Part shown: positions 16,086 to 25,319 of the stretch, one piece after another
Layout of the letters: the number at the start of each line of letters is the position of its first letter
Position numbering within the stretch: position 1 is the stretch's first letter
From: Streptomyces sp. LUP47B
GTDB taxonomy: Bacteria; Actinomycetota; Actinomycetes; Streptomycetales; Streptomycetaceae
Reading direction: 5' to 3'
Assembly: GCF_001746295.1 (NCBI RefSeq)
Contig: NZ_MJAH01000001.1
Span: 865,945 to 929,944, forward strand
DNA length: 64,000 bases
Notes under the pieces: generated by a model
Database searches by the model: none
Told to the model about the DNA's origin: nothing
The model's input: the letters and a program-made list of their open reading frames with translations, nothing else
Program-made: the position numbers and the translations under genes

Positions 16086-18157
16086 GGCGAACTTCGTACG
16101 GGCCGGCCGGTCGGCTCCTGCGTCGGTCCGCCGTCCAAGTGGCGCCGCAGGAAGCGCACTTGCCGGTCCAGCAGCTGCGCCGTGAGCGTCGAGCCGATCG
16201 GCTGGTGGCCGGTGCCGGGCAGGAGCAGGAGTTCGTGCGGGAGTCTCGCGGCCCGTAACGCCTCGGAGAGGCGGAGGGTGTTGACCGGCGGGACGTTGGT
16301 GTCGGTCAGACCGTGGATCAGCAGCAGCGGACGCGTCAGGCGGGGCGCGTCGAGGAGCAGGTTGCAGGCGTCGTACCGCTCCGGGAACGCGTCGGGGTGG
16401 CCGAGGAACCGCTCGCGCCAATGGGCGGCGTAGAGCCGCTGGTCGGTGACGCCCGCACCGGCCACGGCGGCGTGGAAGACGTCGGGGCGGCGCAGCACGG
16501 CCAGCGCGGCGAGCGCCCCGCCGAAGGACCAGCCGCGGACGGCGACCCGGCCGAGATCGAGGTCGGGGTGCAGGCGCGCGGCCTCGTGCAGGGCGGTGAC
16601 CTGGTCGTCGAGGACGGGCACGAACAGGTCGCCGTACACCTCGCGCTCCCAGTCGGGTCCCCGGCCCGGTGTGCCGCGGCCGTCGGTCGTGAGCACCGCG
16701 AATCCCTGCTCGGCGAACCACTGCGACAGCAGCACCCGCCAGTCCAGCTCCGCGGTGACGCGCTGGAGGGCCGCTCCGCCGTACGAGTCGACGAGCACCG
16801 GCAGCGGGCCACTGCCCCGGCGGTACCAGGAGGGGAAGTGGAGCCGGGCGGCCGGCGCTCGGGACCCGAGGACGAGACGCTGTGCGTGGAGGTCGAGGAC
16901 CGGGCGTTCGGCGTACGACAGGACAGCGACCGCCGGTCTCCCTGCACGCAGCACCTCGGCCCGCCCGCCGGGCCGTTCGGCGTCACGGGTGACCCGGACC
17001 AGGGTGCCGCCACGGGAGGCGCCGAAGTGGACGCCGGGCCCGGAACTGAGCTGCCGGAGGCCGGACTTGGTGCCGTAGCTCCACAGGTGGGTCTCCGTGG
17101 GCTCGCCGGAGGCCGTGAACAGGACCTCGTCACCGTCCGTGCCGAGCACGGCCCGCAGCTGAAGTCCGCCGGGGGTCACCGGAGTTCCGTCCAGCGTGAG
17201 ATGTCTCGTGCCCCGCAGGTCGCGGTGGGCGAGGAGAGCTCCTGATCCCGTACGTGCGGGAAGTCCGGGCACGAGCTGCACCCAGCACGGGTCGCGCTGC
17301 TCGTCCAGGACGGTTGTCCGCCCGTCCTCCGGGTCGATGGTGAGGAACCGGACGGTCTGCTGGTCACGGGACTGCACGGCCGTCCAGGGTCCGTGTGCGT
17401 CCCAGCCGGCGCCCACGACGTACTCGAAGGCCGTCCGGACCCAACTCACCGGTACTGGTGGGTCGTCGAGTGCGGAGAGCCACAGGGTGACGTCCGGGTT
17501 GGGGGTTCCGGCGAGGGCGGTGCGGGTCGTCGGCGGCCTGGCCTGCTCGGCCGTCGGCCAGGGCTGGACAGGCGTGAAGTCGCTCCGGGCGAGCAGCAGT
17601 TGACCGCCCTCCGGGGACCACCAGTGCCCGCGGGCGCCGTCGAGGGATGTGGTGCCCGTGTGTACGGCGGTTCCGAACTCCACGAGGGGGGTGTCCGGTT
17701 CGGCCACCGAGCGGTCCCCGGAGCCGTTCGCCTCCACCACACGCAGGGCGCCGTGCGACACGTAGGCGATGCGGCAGCCGGTCGGGTCGGGCCGGGGGTC
17801 CGCGACCGGGCCGGCCACGGGCAGTCGGCGAGGCTCCCCCTTGCCCACGTCCAGCTTCCAGAGCCCTCCGGACAGGGCGAAGGCGACGACACCGGTCGCC
17901 GCGTCGGTGCCGTACGCCTCGATACCGGCCGTTCGCGGGGAGCGCCCGTTCGCGAGCAGCCGGACGGGATCGGCCAGCAGCCTCTCCCTCCCGGAGCCGA
18001 CGTCCAGCGCCCAGAGACAGGCGGCCGGATCGTCACCCGTGCGGCCACGAAGGAACAGGATGGTTCCTCCGTCGGACGAGACCGTGAACCGCTCGGGGAC
18101 GCCTCGGGTGAAGCGGCAGGTGCGGACGAGCTGTTCGGGAAGGGTGGTGGGCGCCAT
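16082..18157 (-). CDS. S9-family prolyl oligopeptidase / dipeptidyl peptidase IV-like enzyme, with a TTA codon
   Basis: A 691-residue serine peptidase. The first 430 residues are a beta-propeller as in dipeptidyl peptidase IV; the rest is an alpha/beta hydrolase domain. The catalytic triad is Ser544 in RGWSFGGALA, the aspartate in HGLTDTNVPP and the histidine in PGTGHQPIG. No signal peptide is seen, so it is probably cytoplasmic. The ATG at 18157 follows GGAAGGA. Leu634 is encoded by TTA (16256-16258, GCG TTA CGG), read in Streptomyces by the bldA tRNA, so expression may depend on developmental stage. It overlaps the converging hydrolase by four bases. Confidence 0.88.
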   Translation of the reverse strand: MAPTTLPEQLVRTCRFTRGVPERFTVSSDGGTILFLRGRTGDDPAACLWALDVGSGRERLLADPVRLLANGRSPRTAGIEAYGTDAATGVVAFALSGGLWKLDVGKGEPRRLPVAGPVADPRPDPTGCRIAYVSHGALRVVEANGSGDRSVAEPDTPLVEFGTAVHTGTTSLDGARGHWWSPEGGQLLLARSDFTPVQPWPTAEQARPPTTRTALAGTPNPDVTLWLSALDDPPVPVSWVRTAFEYVVGAGWDAHGPWTAVQSRDQQTVRFLTIDPEDGRTTVLDEQRDPCWVQLVPGLPARTGSGALLAHRDLRGTRHLTLDGTPVTPGGLQLRAVLGTDGDEVLFTASGEPTETHLWSYGTKSGLRQLSSGPGVHFGASRGGTLVRVTRDAERPGGRAEVLRAGRPAVAVLSYAERPVLDLHAQRLVLGSRAPAARLHFPSWYRRGSGPLPVLVDSYGGAALQRVTAELDWRVLLSQWFAEQGFAVLTTDGRGTPGRGPDWEREVYGDLFVPVLDDQVTALHEAARLHPDLDLGRVAVRGWSFGGALAALAVLRRPDVFHAAVAGAGVTDQRLYAAHWRERFLGHPDAFPERYDACNLLLDAPRLTRPLLLIHGLTDTNVPPVNTLRLSEALRAARLPHELLLLPGTGHQPIGSTLTAQLLDRQVRFLRRHLDGGPTQEPTGRPVRSSP

Positions 18158-18318
18158 GCGCGAGTTCCTTCCATCACCACCACAGATTAAAACATGTGTT
18201 CGATACAATCGACGGACGCGCCACCCCAACCATCACTTTGTGTTACCGTCTAACGTTTGCGCGCTCATGACTTCCTGCCGGGCCTTCCTCGGTACGTCTC
18301 CTCTGCGGAAGGCTCTGC

Positions 18319-19680
18319 ATGAACCACCCGGACCAGCACGGCACCGCCTCCTTCTCCGATATGGCCCTCCCGCCCCAGGTGCTGCGCACCCTCACCGAAC
18401 ACGGTGTGCGCGAGCCCTTCCCGATCCAGGCGGCCACCCTGCCCGACGCCCTCGCGGGACGTGACGTCCTGGGGCGCGGGCGCACCGGGTCGGGCAAGAC
18501 GCTCGCCTTCGGACTGCCGCTGCTCGTCCGGACGGCCGGGCAGCGCGCGGAGGCGAAGCAGCCCCTCGCGCTGGTCCTGGTGCCCACCCGGGAGCTGGCC
18601 CAGCAGGTCACCGAGGCGCTCGCGCCGTACGCCGACGCACTCCGGCTGCGGATGGCCGCGGTCGTCGGCGGCATGTCGATCGGCCGGCAGACCGCCGAGC
18701 TGCGGGAGGGGGCCGAAATCGTCGTCGCCACCCCCGGTCGTCTGCACGACCTCATCGAGCGCAAGGCCTGCCGCCTGGGACGGGTGCGGATCACCGTCCT
18801 CGACGAGGCCGACCAGATGTGCGACATGGGCTTCCTGCCGCAGGTCACCGAGGTGCTCGACCAGGTACGACCCGACGGCCAGCGGATGCTCTTCTCGGCC
18901 ACCCTGGACCGTGACGTCGATCAGTTGGTCAGCCGCTATCTCAACGACCCCGTGGTGCACTCGGTCGACCCGTCCGCAGGCGCCGTCTCGACGAGCGATC
19001 ACCATGTCCTCGTCGTCCACGGCCCCGACCGGTACGCCGTCACCACGGAGATCGCCGCCCGTGACGGCCGCGTGCTGCTGTTCCTCGACACCAAGCACGC
19101 CGTCGACCAGCTCACCCGGCATCTGCGGGCCGGCGGAGTGCACGCCGCGGCCCTGCACAGCGGCAAGTCCCAGCCGCAGCGCACCCGTACCCTCGCGCAG
19201 TTCAAGGACGGCCAGGTCACCGTCCTGGTCGCCACCAACGTCGCGGCCCGGGGCCTGCACATCGACGACCTGGACCTCGTCGTCAACGTCGATCCGCCAA
19301 CCGACCCCAAGGACTATCTGCACCGCGCGGGGCGTACGGCCCGGGCGGGTGAGTCCGGAAAGGTCGTCACCTTGGTGCTGTCGGGCCAGCGCCGCGAGAC
19401 GAGCCGGGTGATGGCCGAGGCCGGCATCGAGCCGACCGTCACCAAGGTGCGCTCGGGCGAGGCGGAGCTGAGCCGGATCACCGGGGCCAAGGCTCCCTCC
19501 GGCACCCCGCTCGACCGAGGCCCCGCCGTGCCGCGGCCCAAGAACACCAACGCCCCCTTCCGCGGCCTCGGCACCAGCAAGGACGCCTCCCGCGGCACCG
19601 GCGGCAGGTCCCGCAAGGCCGACGAGGCCCGCAAGCTCGCGGAGGCCCGGAAGGCGGCCCAGGTACGTCGCGGCGGCTGA
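18319..19680 (+). CDS. DEAD-box ATP-dependent RNA helicase
   Basis: A 453-residue superfamily 2 helicase. It has the Q motif (FPIQ, about 34-37), Walker A GRTGSGKT (54-61), PTRELA, TPGRL, the DEAD box (VLDEADQM), SAT, and in the second domain VLVATNVAARGLHID and HRAGRTARAG. The C-terminal 80 residues are basic and low-complexity, a probable RNA-binding tail (KADEARKLAEARKAAQ). Such proteins unwind RNA, often during cold growth. GGAAGG precedes the ATG, and a hairpin with a T-run follows the gene. Confidence 0.93.
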   Translation: MNHPDQHGTASFSDMALPPQVLRTLTEHGVREPFPIQAATLPDALAGRDVLGRGRTGSGKTLAFGLPLLVRTAGQRAEAKQPLALVLVPTRELAQQVTEALAPYADALRLRMAAVVGGMSIGRQTAELREGAEIVVATPGRLHDLIERKACRLGRVRITVLDEADQMCDMGFLPQVTEVLDQVRPDGQRMLFSATLDRDVDQLVSRYLNDPVVHSVDPSAGAVSTSDHHVLVVHGPDRYAVTTEIAARDGRVLLFLDTKHAVDQLTRHLRAGGVHAAALHSGKSQPQRTRTLAQFKDGQVTVLVATNVAARGLHIDDLDLVVNVDPPTDPKDYLHRAGRTARAGESGKVVTLVLSGQRRETSRVMAEAGIEPTVTKVRSGEAELSRITGAKAPSGTPLDRGPAVPRPKNTNAPFRGLGTSKDASRGTGGRSRKADEARKLAEARKAAQVRRGG

Positions 19681-19704
19681 GCACCGTGGCCCAAGGCGGG
19701 CGGA

Positions 19705-19750
19705 GGATGTTCGGACACAGGGGTGGCCTGTCTCCAACATCCATCCTTTT
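19705..19750 (+). terminator. Rho-independent terminator after the helicase gene
   Basis: GGATGTT with GGACACAGG (19705 onwards) pairs with CCTGTCTCC and AACATCC (ending 19742), one mismatch in a stem of about 16 bp, and TTTT follows at 19747-19750. The stem and T-run fit an intrinsic terminator 25 bases after the stop codon. Confidence 0.75.
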
Positions 19751-19824
19751 ACCGAGTCCGGCGCGACGGCTACGAGATCTGCTTCGTGCCCGCGGACGAC
19801 GAACTCGACGAGGTCTGCAATCGG

Positions 19825-20688
19825 CTACCGCAACGTGGTCTCGTCGTCGGCGGTCATGTCCTGGGTGCCGATCACGGAGAGCAGTTCCAGCTGGGCGGCA
19901 CCCTGGGTGCCGGGCGGGGCGCTGAACCACAGCAGGCGCTGGCGTCCGTCCTCGCTGAACAGGGTGTGGCAGTCGACTTCGACGACTCCCAGCGTGGGGT
20001 GGACGATGCGTTTGTGGTCGGTCCGCCGCAGCGCGACGTCGTGGATGTCCCACAGTGTGGCGAACTCCTCGCTGCGCCGCCGCAGATCGGACACCATCCC
20101 GGCGACTTCCGTGTCGCGACCGCGCCGGGCGGCGACGGCCCGGAGGTCGGCGACGAAGGCCCGGGAGTGCTGTGGGTGGTCCTCGGTGGGATAGACGGTG
20201 CGGGAGCCGGGGTCGGTGAACCAGCGGTGGACGAAGCTTCCGGCCGCCCCACGGCGCGTGGGGGCACGGCCGACCAGCGCGACAGCGAGTTCGTTCTGGA
20301 CGAGCGTCTCGTGCAGGTCGGTGATGATCTGCGCGGGCGTCGTGGTGAGCCGGTCGAGCAGGCCGAGCAAGGCCGGCTGGGCATGAGCGTTCGAGCCGCG
20401 GGCCACCGTGGGAACGGGTCGGTCGGCGAGGTGGAAGAGGTGGTCGCGTTCGTCGCCGCCGAGCCGAAGCGCCCGTGCGAGCGCGGCCAGCACCTGCGCG
20501 GAGGGCTGCACGTCACCTCCGCGCTCGAGTTCGGTGTAGTAGTCCGCCGACAGACCGGCCAGCTGCGCGACCTCCTCACGCCGCAGGCCGGGGACCCGGC
20601 GCCGAGGCCCGGTGGGCAGTCCCACGTCGGAGGGCCGCACGCGGTCGCGCCGGGATCGCAGAAACGCGGCGAGTTCGGCAAGGTTCAT
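19825..20688 (-). CDS. XRE-family (MmyB-like) helix-turn-helix regulator
   Basis: A 287-residue regulator. The N-terminal HTH reads VPGLRREEVAQLAGLS and then DYYTELERGGDVQPSA, followed by a MmyB-like ligand-binding domain (about 100-270) with the usual AHNPL-type core replaced by QNELAVALVGRAP. Proteins of this type generally repress a neighbouring dehydrogenase or reductase; here the nearest gene is the divergent tautomerase. The ATG at 20688 starts exactly at the family's first helix; the open frame extends upstream but is not family-like. Confidence 0.88.
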   Translation of the reverse strand: MNLAELAAFLRSRRDRVRPSDVGLPTGPRRRVPGLRREEVAQLAGLSADYYTELERGGDVQPSAQVLAALARALRLGGDERDHLFHLADRPVPTVARGSNAHAQPALLGLLDRLTTTPAQIITDLHETLVQNELAVALVGRAPTRRGAAGSFVHRWFTDPGSRTVYPTEDHPQHSRAFVADLRAVAARRGRDTEVAGMVSDLRRRSEEFATLWDIHDVALRRTDHKRIVHPTLGVVEVDCHTLFSEDGRQRLLWFSAPPGTQGAAQLELLSVIGTQDMTADDETTLR

Positions 20689-20871
20689 CCGCCCATCATC
20701 ACGCGGGACGCGGAGGCGGAGCCAGGGGATGCCGCCCCCAGGGTGGACGCAACCCTGGCTGTACGTGCGGCAGCGGGCGAGGGTGGTGTGCGGCGGCAGG
20801 CCCGGCCGACGGCTTCGGTCCGCACAGCCGCCACCCGCAGACACACCCCGCAGACGCAGATGGAGCAGCGC

Positions 20872-21087
20872 ATGCCGTTCGCGAACTTCAAGGTCCCCGC
20901 CGGCACCCTCACCGAGGAGCAGAAGGAACAGATCATCACCCGCACCACCGAGCTCTACGTGGACATCTACGGCGAACGTGCCCGCGCCACCACCCTCGTC
21001 CTGGTCGAGGAGGTCACCGACGGCGGCTGGGGCATCGGCGGCAACGTACTGACTCTCGCCGAACTCCGGCGAACGGCGGGGAGTTGA
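20872..21087 (+). CDS. 4-oxalocrotonate tautomerase family enzyme
   Basis: A 71-residue tautomerase monomer, of the usual length. The ATG at 20872 is immediately followed by proline (MPFANFKVP); after removal of the methionine, Pro1 is the catalytic general base, which decides this start over the ATG twelve bases upstream. GGAG sits six bases before it. The rest (LTEEQKEQIITRTTEL, VLVEEVTDGGWGIGG) matches the family. It is divergent from the XRE regulator, its likely controller, and converges on a TetR gene with only four bases between them. Confidence 0.88.
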   Translation: MPFANFKVPAGTLTEEQKEQIITRTTELYVDIYGERARATTLVLVEEVTDGGWGIGGNVLTLAELRRTAGS

Positions 21088-21091
21088 CCGC

Positions 21092-21787
21092 TCAGGCGTG
21101 AGGGGCGGACTGGTCGACGGCCTCGGTGGCGCTCCTGCCACCGGCCGTACCCACCTCACTCCTCCCCCGCGCGGCCCCCTCCACCAGTCGCCGGATGTCC
21201 GACAGATCGGCCTCGAACTCCGCGTTGAGGTCGACGGGAAGGTCCAGCCAGGGCCCGAGACCGCTGTGGCCGGGGAGTTCGCTGTCCGGGAGTTGGCCGC
21301 GGCGGCTGCGCGGGTCGAGGGCACCGGGGGCGAAGCGGCCCGAGGCTTCAGAGGCGGCGAAGCCGATCACGAACGTGCTGATCAGCCGCTCGAGGCGGGG
21401 CACCTCCGGGTCCGGGACCCCGGCCTCGATCAGGGCCAGGTAGATGATGTCCACCGCTCGCACGGCGTCCGGTGTGACCGCGGGGCGCGAGAAGAGCAGG
21501 TGTGCTGCCCAGGGATGACGCTGGGTGACTTTCCGGCAGGCGTGGGCGAGGGTGTTCAGGCGTTCGTCCCAGGCCTGTTCCGCCACCGTGTCCGACGGCA
21601 GCAGTGCGGACAGCAGGCGTCCGACCATGCCGTCCAGCAGTGCCGCCTTGTCCTTGACGTGCCGGTACAGCGCCATCGGCGTGACACCGACCCGGTCGGC
21701 GAGCGCACGCATCGACAGCGCCTCCAGGCCGTGCTCGTCGGCGATGTCCAGTGCCGCGTCCAGGATCTCTTCCCGCCTGCCACCCAT
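21092..21787 (-). CDS. TetR-family repressor of the adjacent ABC exporter
   Basis: A 231-residue TetR protein. The DNA-binding domain (about 1-50) reads GGRREEILDAALDIAD, then LSMRALADRVGVTPMALYRHV. The C-terminal domain contains a TetR_C-type ligand pocket (HPWAAHLLFSRPAVTPDAVRA). It is divergent from an ABC transporter operon with only 45 bp between the starts, and two palindromes lie in that gap. It therefore probably represses both itself and the exporter until an unknown ligand binds. Confidence 0.9.
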   Translation of the reverse strand: MGGRREEILDAALDIADEHGLEALSMRALADRVGVTPMALYRHVKDKAALLDGMVGRLLSALLPSDTVAEQAWDERLNTLAHACRKVTQRHPWAAHLLFSRPAVTPDAVRAVDIIYLALIEAGVPDPEVPRLERLISTFVIGFAASEASGRFAPGALDPRSRRGQLPDSELPGHSGLGPWLDLPVDLNAEFEADLSDIRRLVEGAARGRSEVGTAGGRSATEAVDQSAPHA

Positions 21788-21789
21788 GG

Positions 21790-21819
21790 GTCTACAGTGT
21801 AGACGTATACGCCGTAGAC
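21790..21819. promoter_or_regulatory. Tandem TetR operators in the divergent promoter
   Basis: GTCTAC-AGT-GTAGAC (21790-21804) is a perfect 6+6 inverted repeat with a 3-bp spacer. It is followed without gap by GTATAC-GCC-GTAGAC (21805-21819), the same with one mismatch. The pair fills the space between the TetR start and the ABC gene's ribosome binding site. Confidence 0.8.
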
Positions 21820-21832
21820 ATGAGGGGGAAGG

Positions 21833-22711
21833 ATGCTCGTAGCGGACGGGTTGGTGAAGTGTCATGGCCGTCTTCGCGCACTCGACGGCTTCGATCTGAC
21901 GGTCGAGCCCGGCGAGATCGTCGGCCTCATCGGTCACAACGGAGCAGGCAAGACCACCTTCGTGGAGATCGTCGCCGGTCTCCTGCTCCCTGACGCGGGC
22001 CGGATCCGCATCGGGCCGTACGACGCGTTGGCCGAAGGGCGGGCCGCGCGACGGCTCATCGGGGTGGCTCCTCAGGAGTTGGCCCTGTACGGCGGCGTCA
22101 CGGTGCGGGAGAACCTGCGGCTGTTCGCCGGACTTGCCGGGCTGCGCGGCCGGCGCCGCGAGGCGGGGATCGGGCGGGTCCTGGAGGAGCTTCAGTTGTC
22201 GGCCCTCGCGCACCGGCCGGTGGGCGTGCTGTCCGGCGGGCAGCGTCGCCGGGTCCAGGCGGCCACCGCGATGGTCGGCTCCCCGCCCCTTCTGCTGCTG
22301 GACGAGCCGACCGCCGGAGCCGATCCGGAGACCCGATCGGCGCTGCTGGCGGCCGTCAGGGCGCGGGCCGAGACAGGTGTCGCCGTGGTCTACACGACCC
22401 ACTATCTCCCCGAACTCGTCGACCTGGACGCCACGTTGGCGATCGCGAGGGCGGGCCGGATCATCGCACGCGGCACCCAGCAGGAGCTCACCCGCCACCT
22501 GCCCGGCGAGCTCAGGGTCACCTTCGCCGACCCGGCGGAACCCGAACTGCGGATGCCGACGACGGATCCCGGCGCCGACCTGGCCGCCCTGCTCGCCTCC
22601 GGCCGTACGCCCGCCTCCGTCGACGTACACCGCGCCGGCCTGGACGACCTCTACCACTCCCTGGAAACCGCAGCGCACGAGGGGACACAGGCCCGTGACG
22701 CCGTCGCGTGA
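21833..22711 (+). CDS. ABC exporter ATP-binding protein
   Basis: A 292-residue ATPase of the ABC-2/drug exporter type. It has Walker A GHNGAGKTT (about 33-41), Q loop, signature LSGGQRRRVQAA, Walker B LLLLDEPTAGADP and the switch histidine in VYTTHYLPE. The C-terminal 60 residues are the extra domain of drug exporter ATPases. The ATG has GGGGGAAGG upstream. It overlaps the permease gene by 17 bases, so both are made together, under the divergent TetR repressor. Confidence 0.92.
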   Translation: MLVADGLVKCHGRLRALDGFDLTVEPGEIVGLIGHNGAGKTTFVEIVAGLLLPDAGRIRIGPYDALAEGRAARRLIGVAPQELALYGGVTVRENLRLFAGLAGLRGRRREAGIGRVLEELQLSALAHRPVGVLSGGQRRRVQAATAMVGSPPLLLLDEPTAGADPETRSALLAAVRARAETGVAVVYTTHYLPELVDLDATLAIARAGRIIARGTQQELTRHLPGELRVTFADPAEPELRMPTTDPGADLAALLASGRTPASVDVHRAGLDDLYHSLETAAHEGTQARDAVA

Positions 22712-23459
22712 GTCCGCCACCCGCCTCGGCGCCCTCGTACGCCACAACGCGCTGCTGATGGTGCGCGAACCCGGCCCGCTGCTGAGCCGGATGATCCTGC
22801 CGCTGGTCTTCATGACCCTGCTGCGTCCGCTCTACCTGTCCGCGCAGGGCAGCACGGCCGGGACCGAACAAGCTGTCGTCGGCACGCTGGTCACCTTCTC
22901 GCTGCTCGCGCTCAGCATCTCCGGCAACGCGATCCTCACCGAGCGCCTCGGCCGCACCTGGGACCGACTGCGTGGCACGCCGCTGCGTCCGGCGGAGCTG
23001 CTCCTCGGCAAGGCCGTCCCGGTCCTCACCGCCCTGCTCGCCCAGCAGCTCCTGATCGTCGGCTTCGGGGTGTGCGTGTTCGGGCTGCGGGTCCCGCATC
23101 CGTTCCTGCTGCTGGGGGTCCTGTTCAGCTGGAGCTGCACGCTGCTCGCGCTCGGGGCGCTGCTCGGCGTGCTGGTGCGGACCATGGGCGAGCTCTCGGC
23201 GGCCTACGACATCGGCGGCATGCTCCTCAGCAGCGTCGGCGGTGCGCTCGTCCCGCTCAGCGTCCTGCCGGCGTGGGTGGCGGACGTGGCTCCGGTCTCC
23301 CCCGGCTACTGGGCCGCGCACGGCCTGCGCGCCGCTCTCGCGGGTGACACCCGCACCGCCGCCGTGGCCTGCGGCACGCTCTTCGGCGTGGCCGTGGTCT
23401 GCGCGACCCTGGCCTCGGTCCGGCTTCAGGGCCGCAGCGGGCGGGTGGTGGCGCTCTAG
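22695..23459 (+). CDS. ABC-2 type exporter permease
   Basis: A 254-residue membrane protein with six predicted helices and the ABC-2 pattern: a cytoplasmic start (LGALVRHNALLMVREPG), first helix ILPLVFMTLLRPL, a cytoplasmic loop ending LRGTPLRPAELLLGK, and the last pair before the C terminus. The GTG at 22695 has GAGGGG upstream and overlaps the ATPase gene. Together they form a half-size exporter for an unknown drug or metabolite, repressed by the upstream TetR protein. Confidence 0.88.
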   Translation: MTPSRESATRLGALVRHNALLMVREPGPLLSRMILPLVFMTLLRPLYLSAQGSTAGTEQAVVGTLVTFSLLALSISGNAILTERLGRTWDRLRGTPLRPAELLLGKAVPVLTALLAQQLLIVGFGVCVFGLRVPHPFLLLGVLFSWSCTLLALGALLGVLVRTMGELSAAYDIGGMLLSSVGGALVPLSVLPAWVADVAPVSPGYWAAHGLRAALAGDTRTAAVACGTLFGVAVVCATLASVRLQGRSGRVVAL

Positions 23460-23617
23460 GCAGGCACGCTCCCGACAGGCACGTTCGCCTCGTGTCCGCG
23501 TCGGGCGCAAGCTGGAGAGAGGTGGCCCGCGTCCGGCGCGATCCGCAGCAGGATGCGGCTTCCGCCGGAGGCGTACCCGTTGCCCGGCAGGTGGCAGCAG
23601 CGGTTGGGAGGATCGAG

Positions 23618-24412
23618 ATGACGGCGATGGCGCGTCTGCCCGAGGTGGTCTCACGCGAGGAGTGGCTCCGCGCCCGCAAGGAGCTGCTGGCCGAGGAGAA
23701 GGAGGTCACCCGGGCGCGCGACCGGGTCAACGCCGCCCGGCGGCGGCTGCCGATGGTCCACGTCGAGAAGCCGTACGTCTTCGAAGGACCGCACGGCGAG
23801 GTGAGCCTGCTCGAACTCTTCGAGGGACGGGCCCAGTTGGTCGTCCATCACTTCATGTGGACCTTCGACCTCGACGCCGACGGCACCGAGCACCCCCGCG
23901 ACACCGGCTGCCCCAGCTGTTCCTCCGCCGCCGACCAGATCGGCAACCTGCGGCAACTCCATGTCCGCAACACCTCGCTGGCCGCGGTGACGAGGGCGCC
24001 GTACGCGAAACTCGCCGCGTTCCGGGAGCGGATGGGCTGGTCGTTCCCCTGGTACTCCTCGGCGGGCGGCGACTTCAACTACGACTTCCACGCGACGGTC
24101 GACGAGCGGGTCGCACCGGTACAGATCTTCCACCGCTCCGAGGCCGAGCTCGCCGACGCCGGGACGCCCTGGTCCCCGGGCATGCGCGGCGACTGGCCCG
24201 GGATCAGCGCCTTCCTGCGGGTCGACGACGAGGTCTTCCACACCTACTCCACCTTCGGCCGGGGCATCGAGGAGTTCCACAACGGCTATCCCCACCTCGA
24301 CCTCACCGCCCTCGGCCGCCAGGAGGCATGGGAGGAGCCCAAGGGCCGCGCGACCCCTCTTGGGCTCCAGGTCGGCGGTCCGGCGATGCGGCTTCCCGAC
24401 GAGTACGACTGA
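23618..24412 (+). CDS. DUF899 thioredoxin-like protein
   Basis: A 264-residue protein of the DUF899 family, related to AhpC/thioredoxin folds. It contains the CPSC pair (C98, C101 in DTGCPSCSSAAD), as expected of the active thioredoxin-like site, and WTFDLDADG, HVRNTSLAAVTRAP, DFNYDFHATVDE. The ATG has GGGAGGA upstream. It is a likely redox enzyme of unknown substrate, often found near hydrolases or detoxification genes; here it stands 82 bp before a hydrolase. Confidence 0.88.
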   Translation: MTAMARLPEVVSREEWLRARKELLAEEKEVTRARDRVNAARRRLPMVHVEKPYVFEGPHGEVSLLELFEGRAQLVVHHFMWTFDLDADGTEHPRDTGCPSCSSAADQIGNLRQLHVRNTSLAAVTRAPYAKLAAFRERMGWSFPWYSSAGGDFNYDFHATVDERVAPVQIFHRSEAELADAGTPWSPGMRGDWPGISAFLRVDDEVFHTYSTFGRGIEEFHNGYPHLDLTALGRQEAWEEPKGRATPLGLQVGGPAMRLPDEYD

Positions 24413-24494
24413 GCTGACGAGCACGGCCGACCACCGATGACTTCCGCGTCCACGCAAGGTCTTCCTCGCATACGGCTCCCGCAGAACGGATGTG

Positions 24495-25265
24495 ATGACC
24501 GTGCCGAACACTTCCGCCCACGCCAAGGTCAACGGCCTGGAGATGTACTACGAGACCCACGGCGACGCCCCTGACGGGAGCCGTCCGCTGGTACTGCTGC
24601 ACGGCGGCGCCCAGACGGTCGGCCTGGCCTTCTCCGCCGTACTGCCCGCCCTGGCCGCCGGCCGGAATGTCGTGGCTCCCGAGCTGCAGGGGCACGGCCA
24701 CACCGCCGACACCGACCGTGCGCTGACGGTGCCGGATCTGGCCTCGGACGTGGTGGCGCTGCTCGACGAACTGGGTGTCCAGCAGGCCGACTTCCTCGGG
24801 TTCAGCCTGGGCGGGCTGACCGCGCTGGAGATCGCCGTCAGGCACCCGGAGCGCGTCGGACGGCTCGCGCTCGCCGCCACCATGTACACCCAGGACGGGG
24901 TCCACGAGGAGGTCCGCGTCCCGGACTACAGCTCGCCCCGGCTGCCCAGCCAGGCCGACTTCCAGGAGATGGCCGACACGTACGCGGCCGTCGCACCCGA
25001 CCCCGAGCACTTCCAGGACTTCCTCGCCAAGGTCTCGGCGGGGGCGCACGCCCCGCTGCCCTGGACCGCCGACGACCTGCGCGGACTGCGGGCGCCCACA
25101 CTGCTGCTCGTCGGTGACCGCGACTTCGTACGGGTGGAGCACGCGGCGGAGATGCAACGCCTGATCCCCGAGGCGCAGTTGGCCGTCCTGCCGGCCACCA
25201 CGCACATGTCCCTCATGCGGCGGACATCCCTGCTGCTGCCGCTGCTGGGCGAGTTCTTCACGTGA
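24495..25265 (+). CDS. Alpha/beta hydrolase
   Basis: A 256-residue alpha/beta hydrolase. The oxyanion motif is LLHGGAQT, the nucleophile serine is in LGFSLGGLTAL, the acid is the aspartate in VGDRDFVR and the histidine in PATTHMSLM. The combination APELQGHGHTAD is common in proline iminopeptidase- and esterase-like members. A GTG one codon upstream (24492) is the alternative start. The substrate cannot be told. Confidence 0.85.
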   Translation: MTVPNTSAHAKVNGLEMYYETHGDAPDGSRPLVLLHGGAQTVGLAFSAVLPALAAGRNVVAPELQGHGHTADTDRALTVPDLASDVVALLDELGVQQADFLGFSLGGLTALEIAVRHPERVGRLALAATMYTQDGVHEEVRVPDYSSPRLPSQADFQEMADTYAAVAPDPEHFQDFLAKVSAGAHAPLPWTADDLRGLRAPTLLLVGDRDFVRVEHAAEMQRLIPEAQLAVLPATTHMSLMRRTSLLLPLLGEFFT

Positions 25266-25319
25266 TGACGTGACCGGGCACCGGGGGCTCGGGGTCGGAG
25301 GGGGACGAGGGGAACAGGC

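Noticed and set aside
19723..19820. A peptide reading RVRRDGYEICFVPADDELDEV between the helicase and XRE genes
   Set aside because: It looks coding-like, but starts within a terminator hairpin and runs into the antisense of the XRE gene; I could not identify a parent gene, so it is noted but not called.
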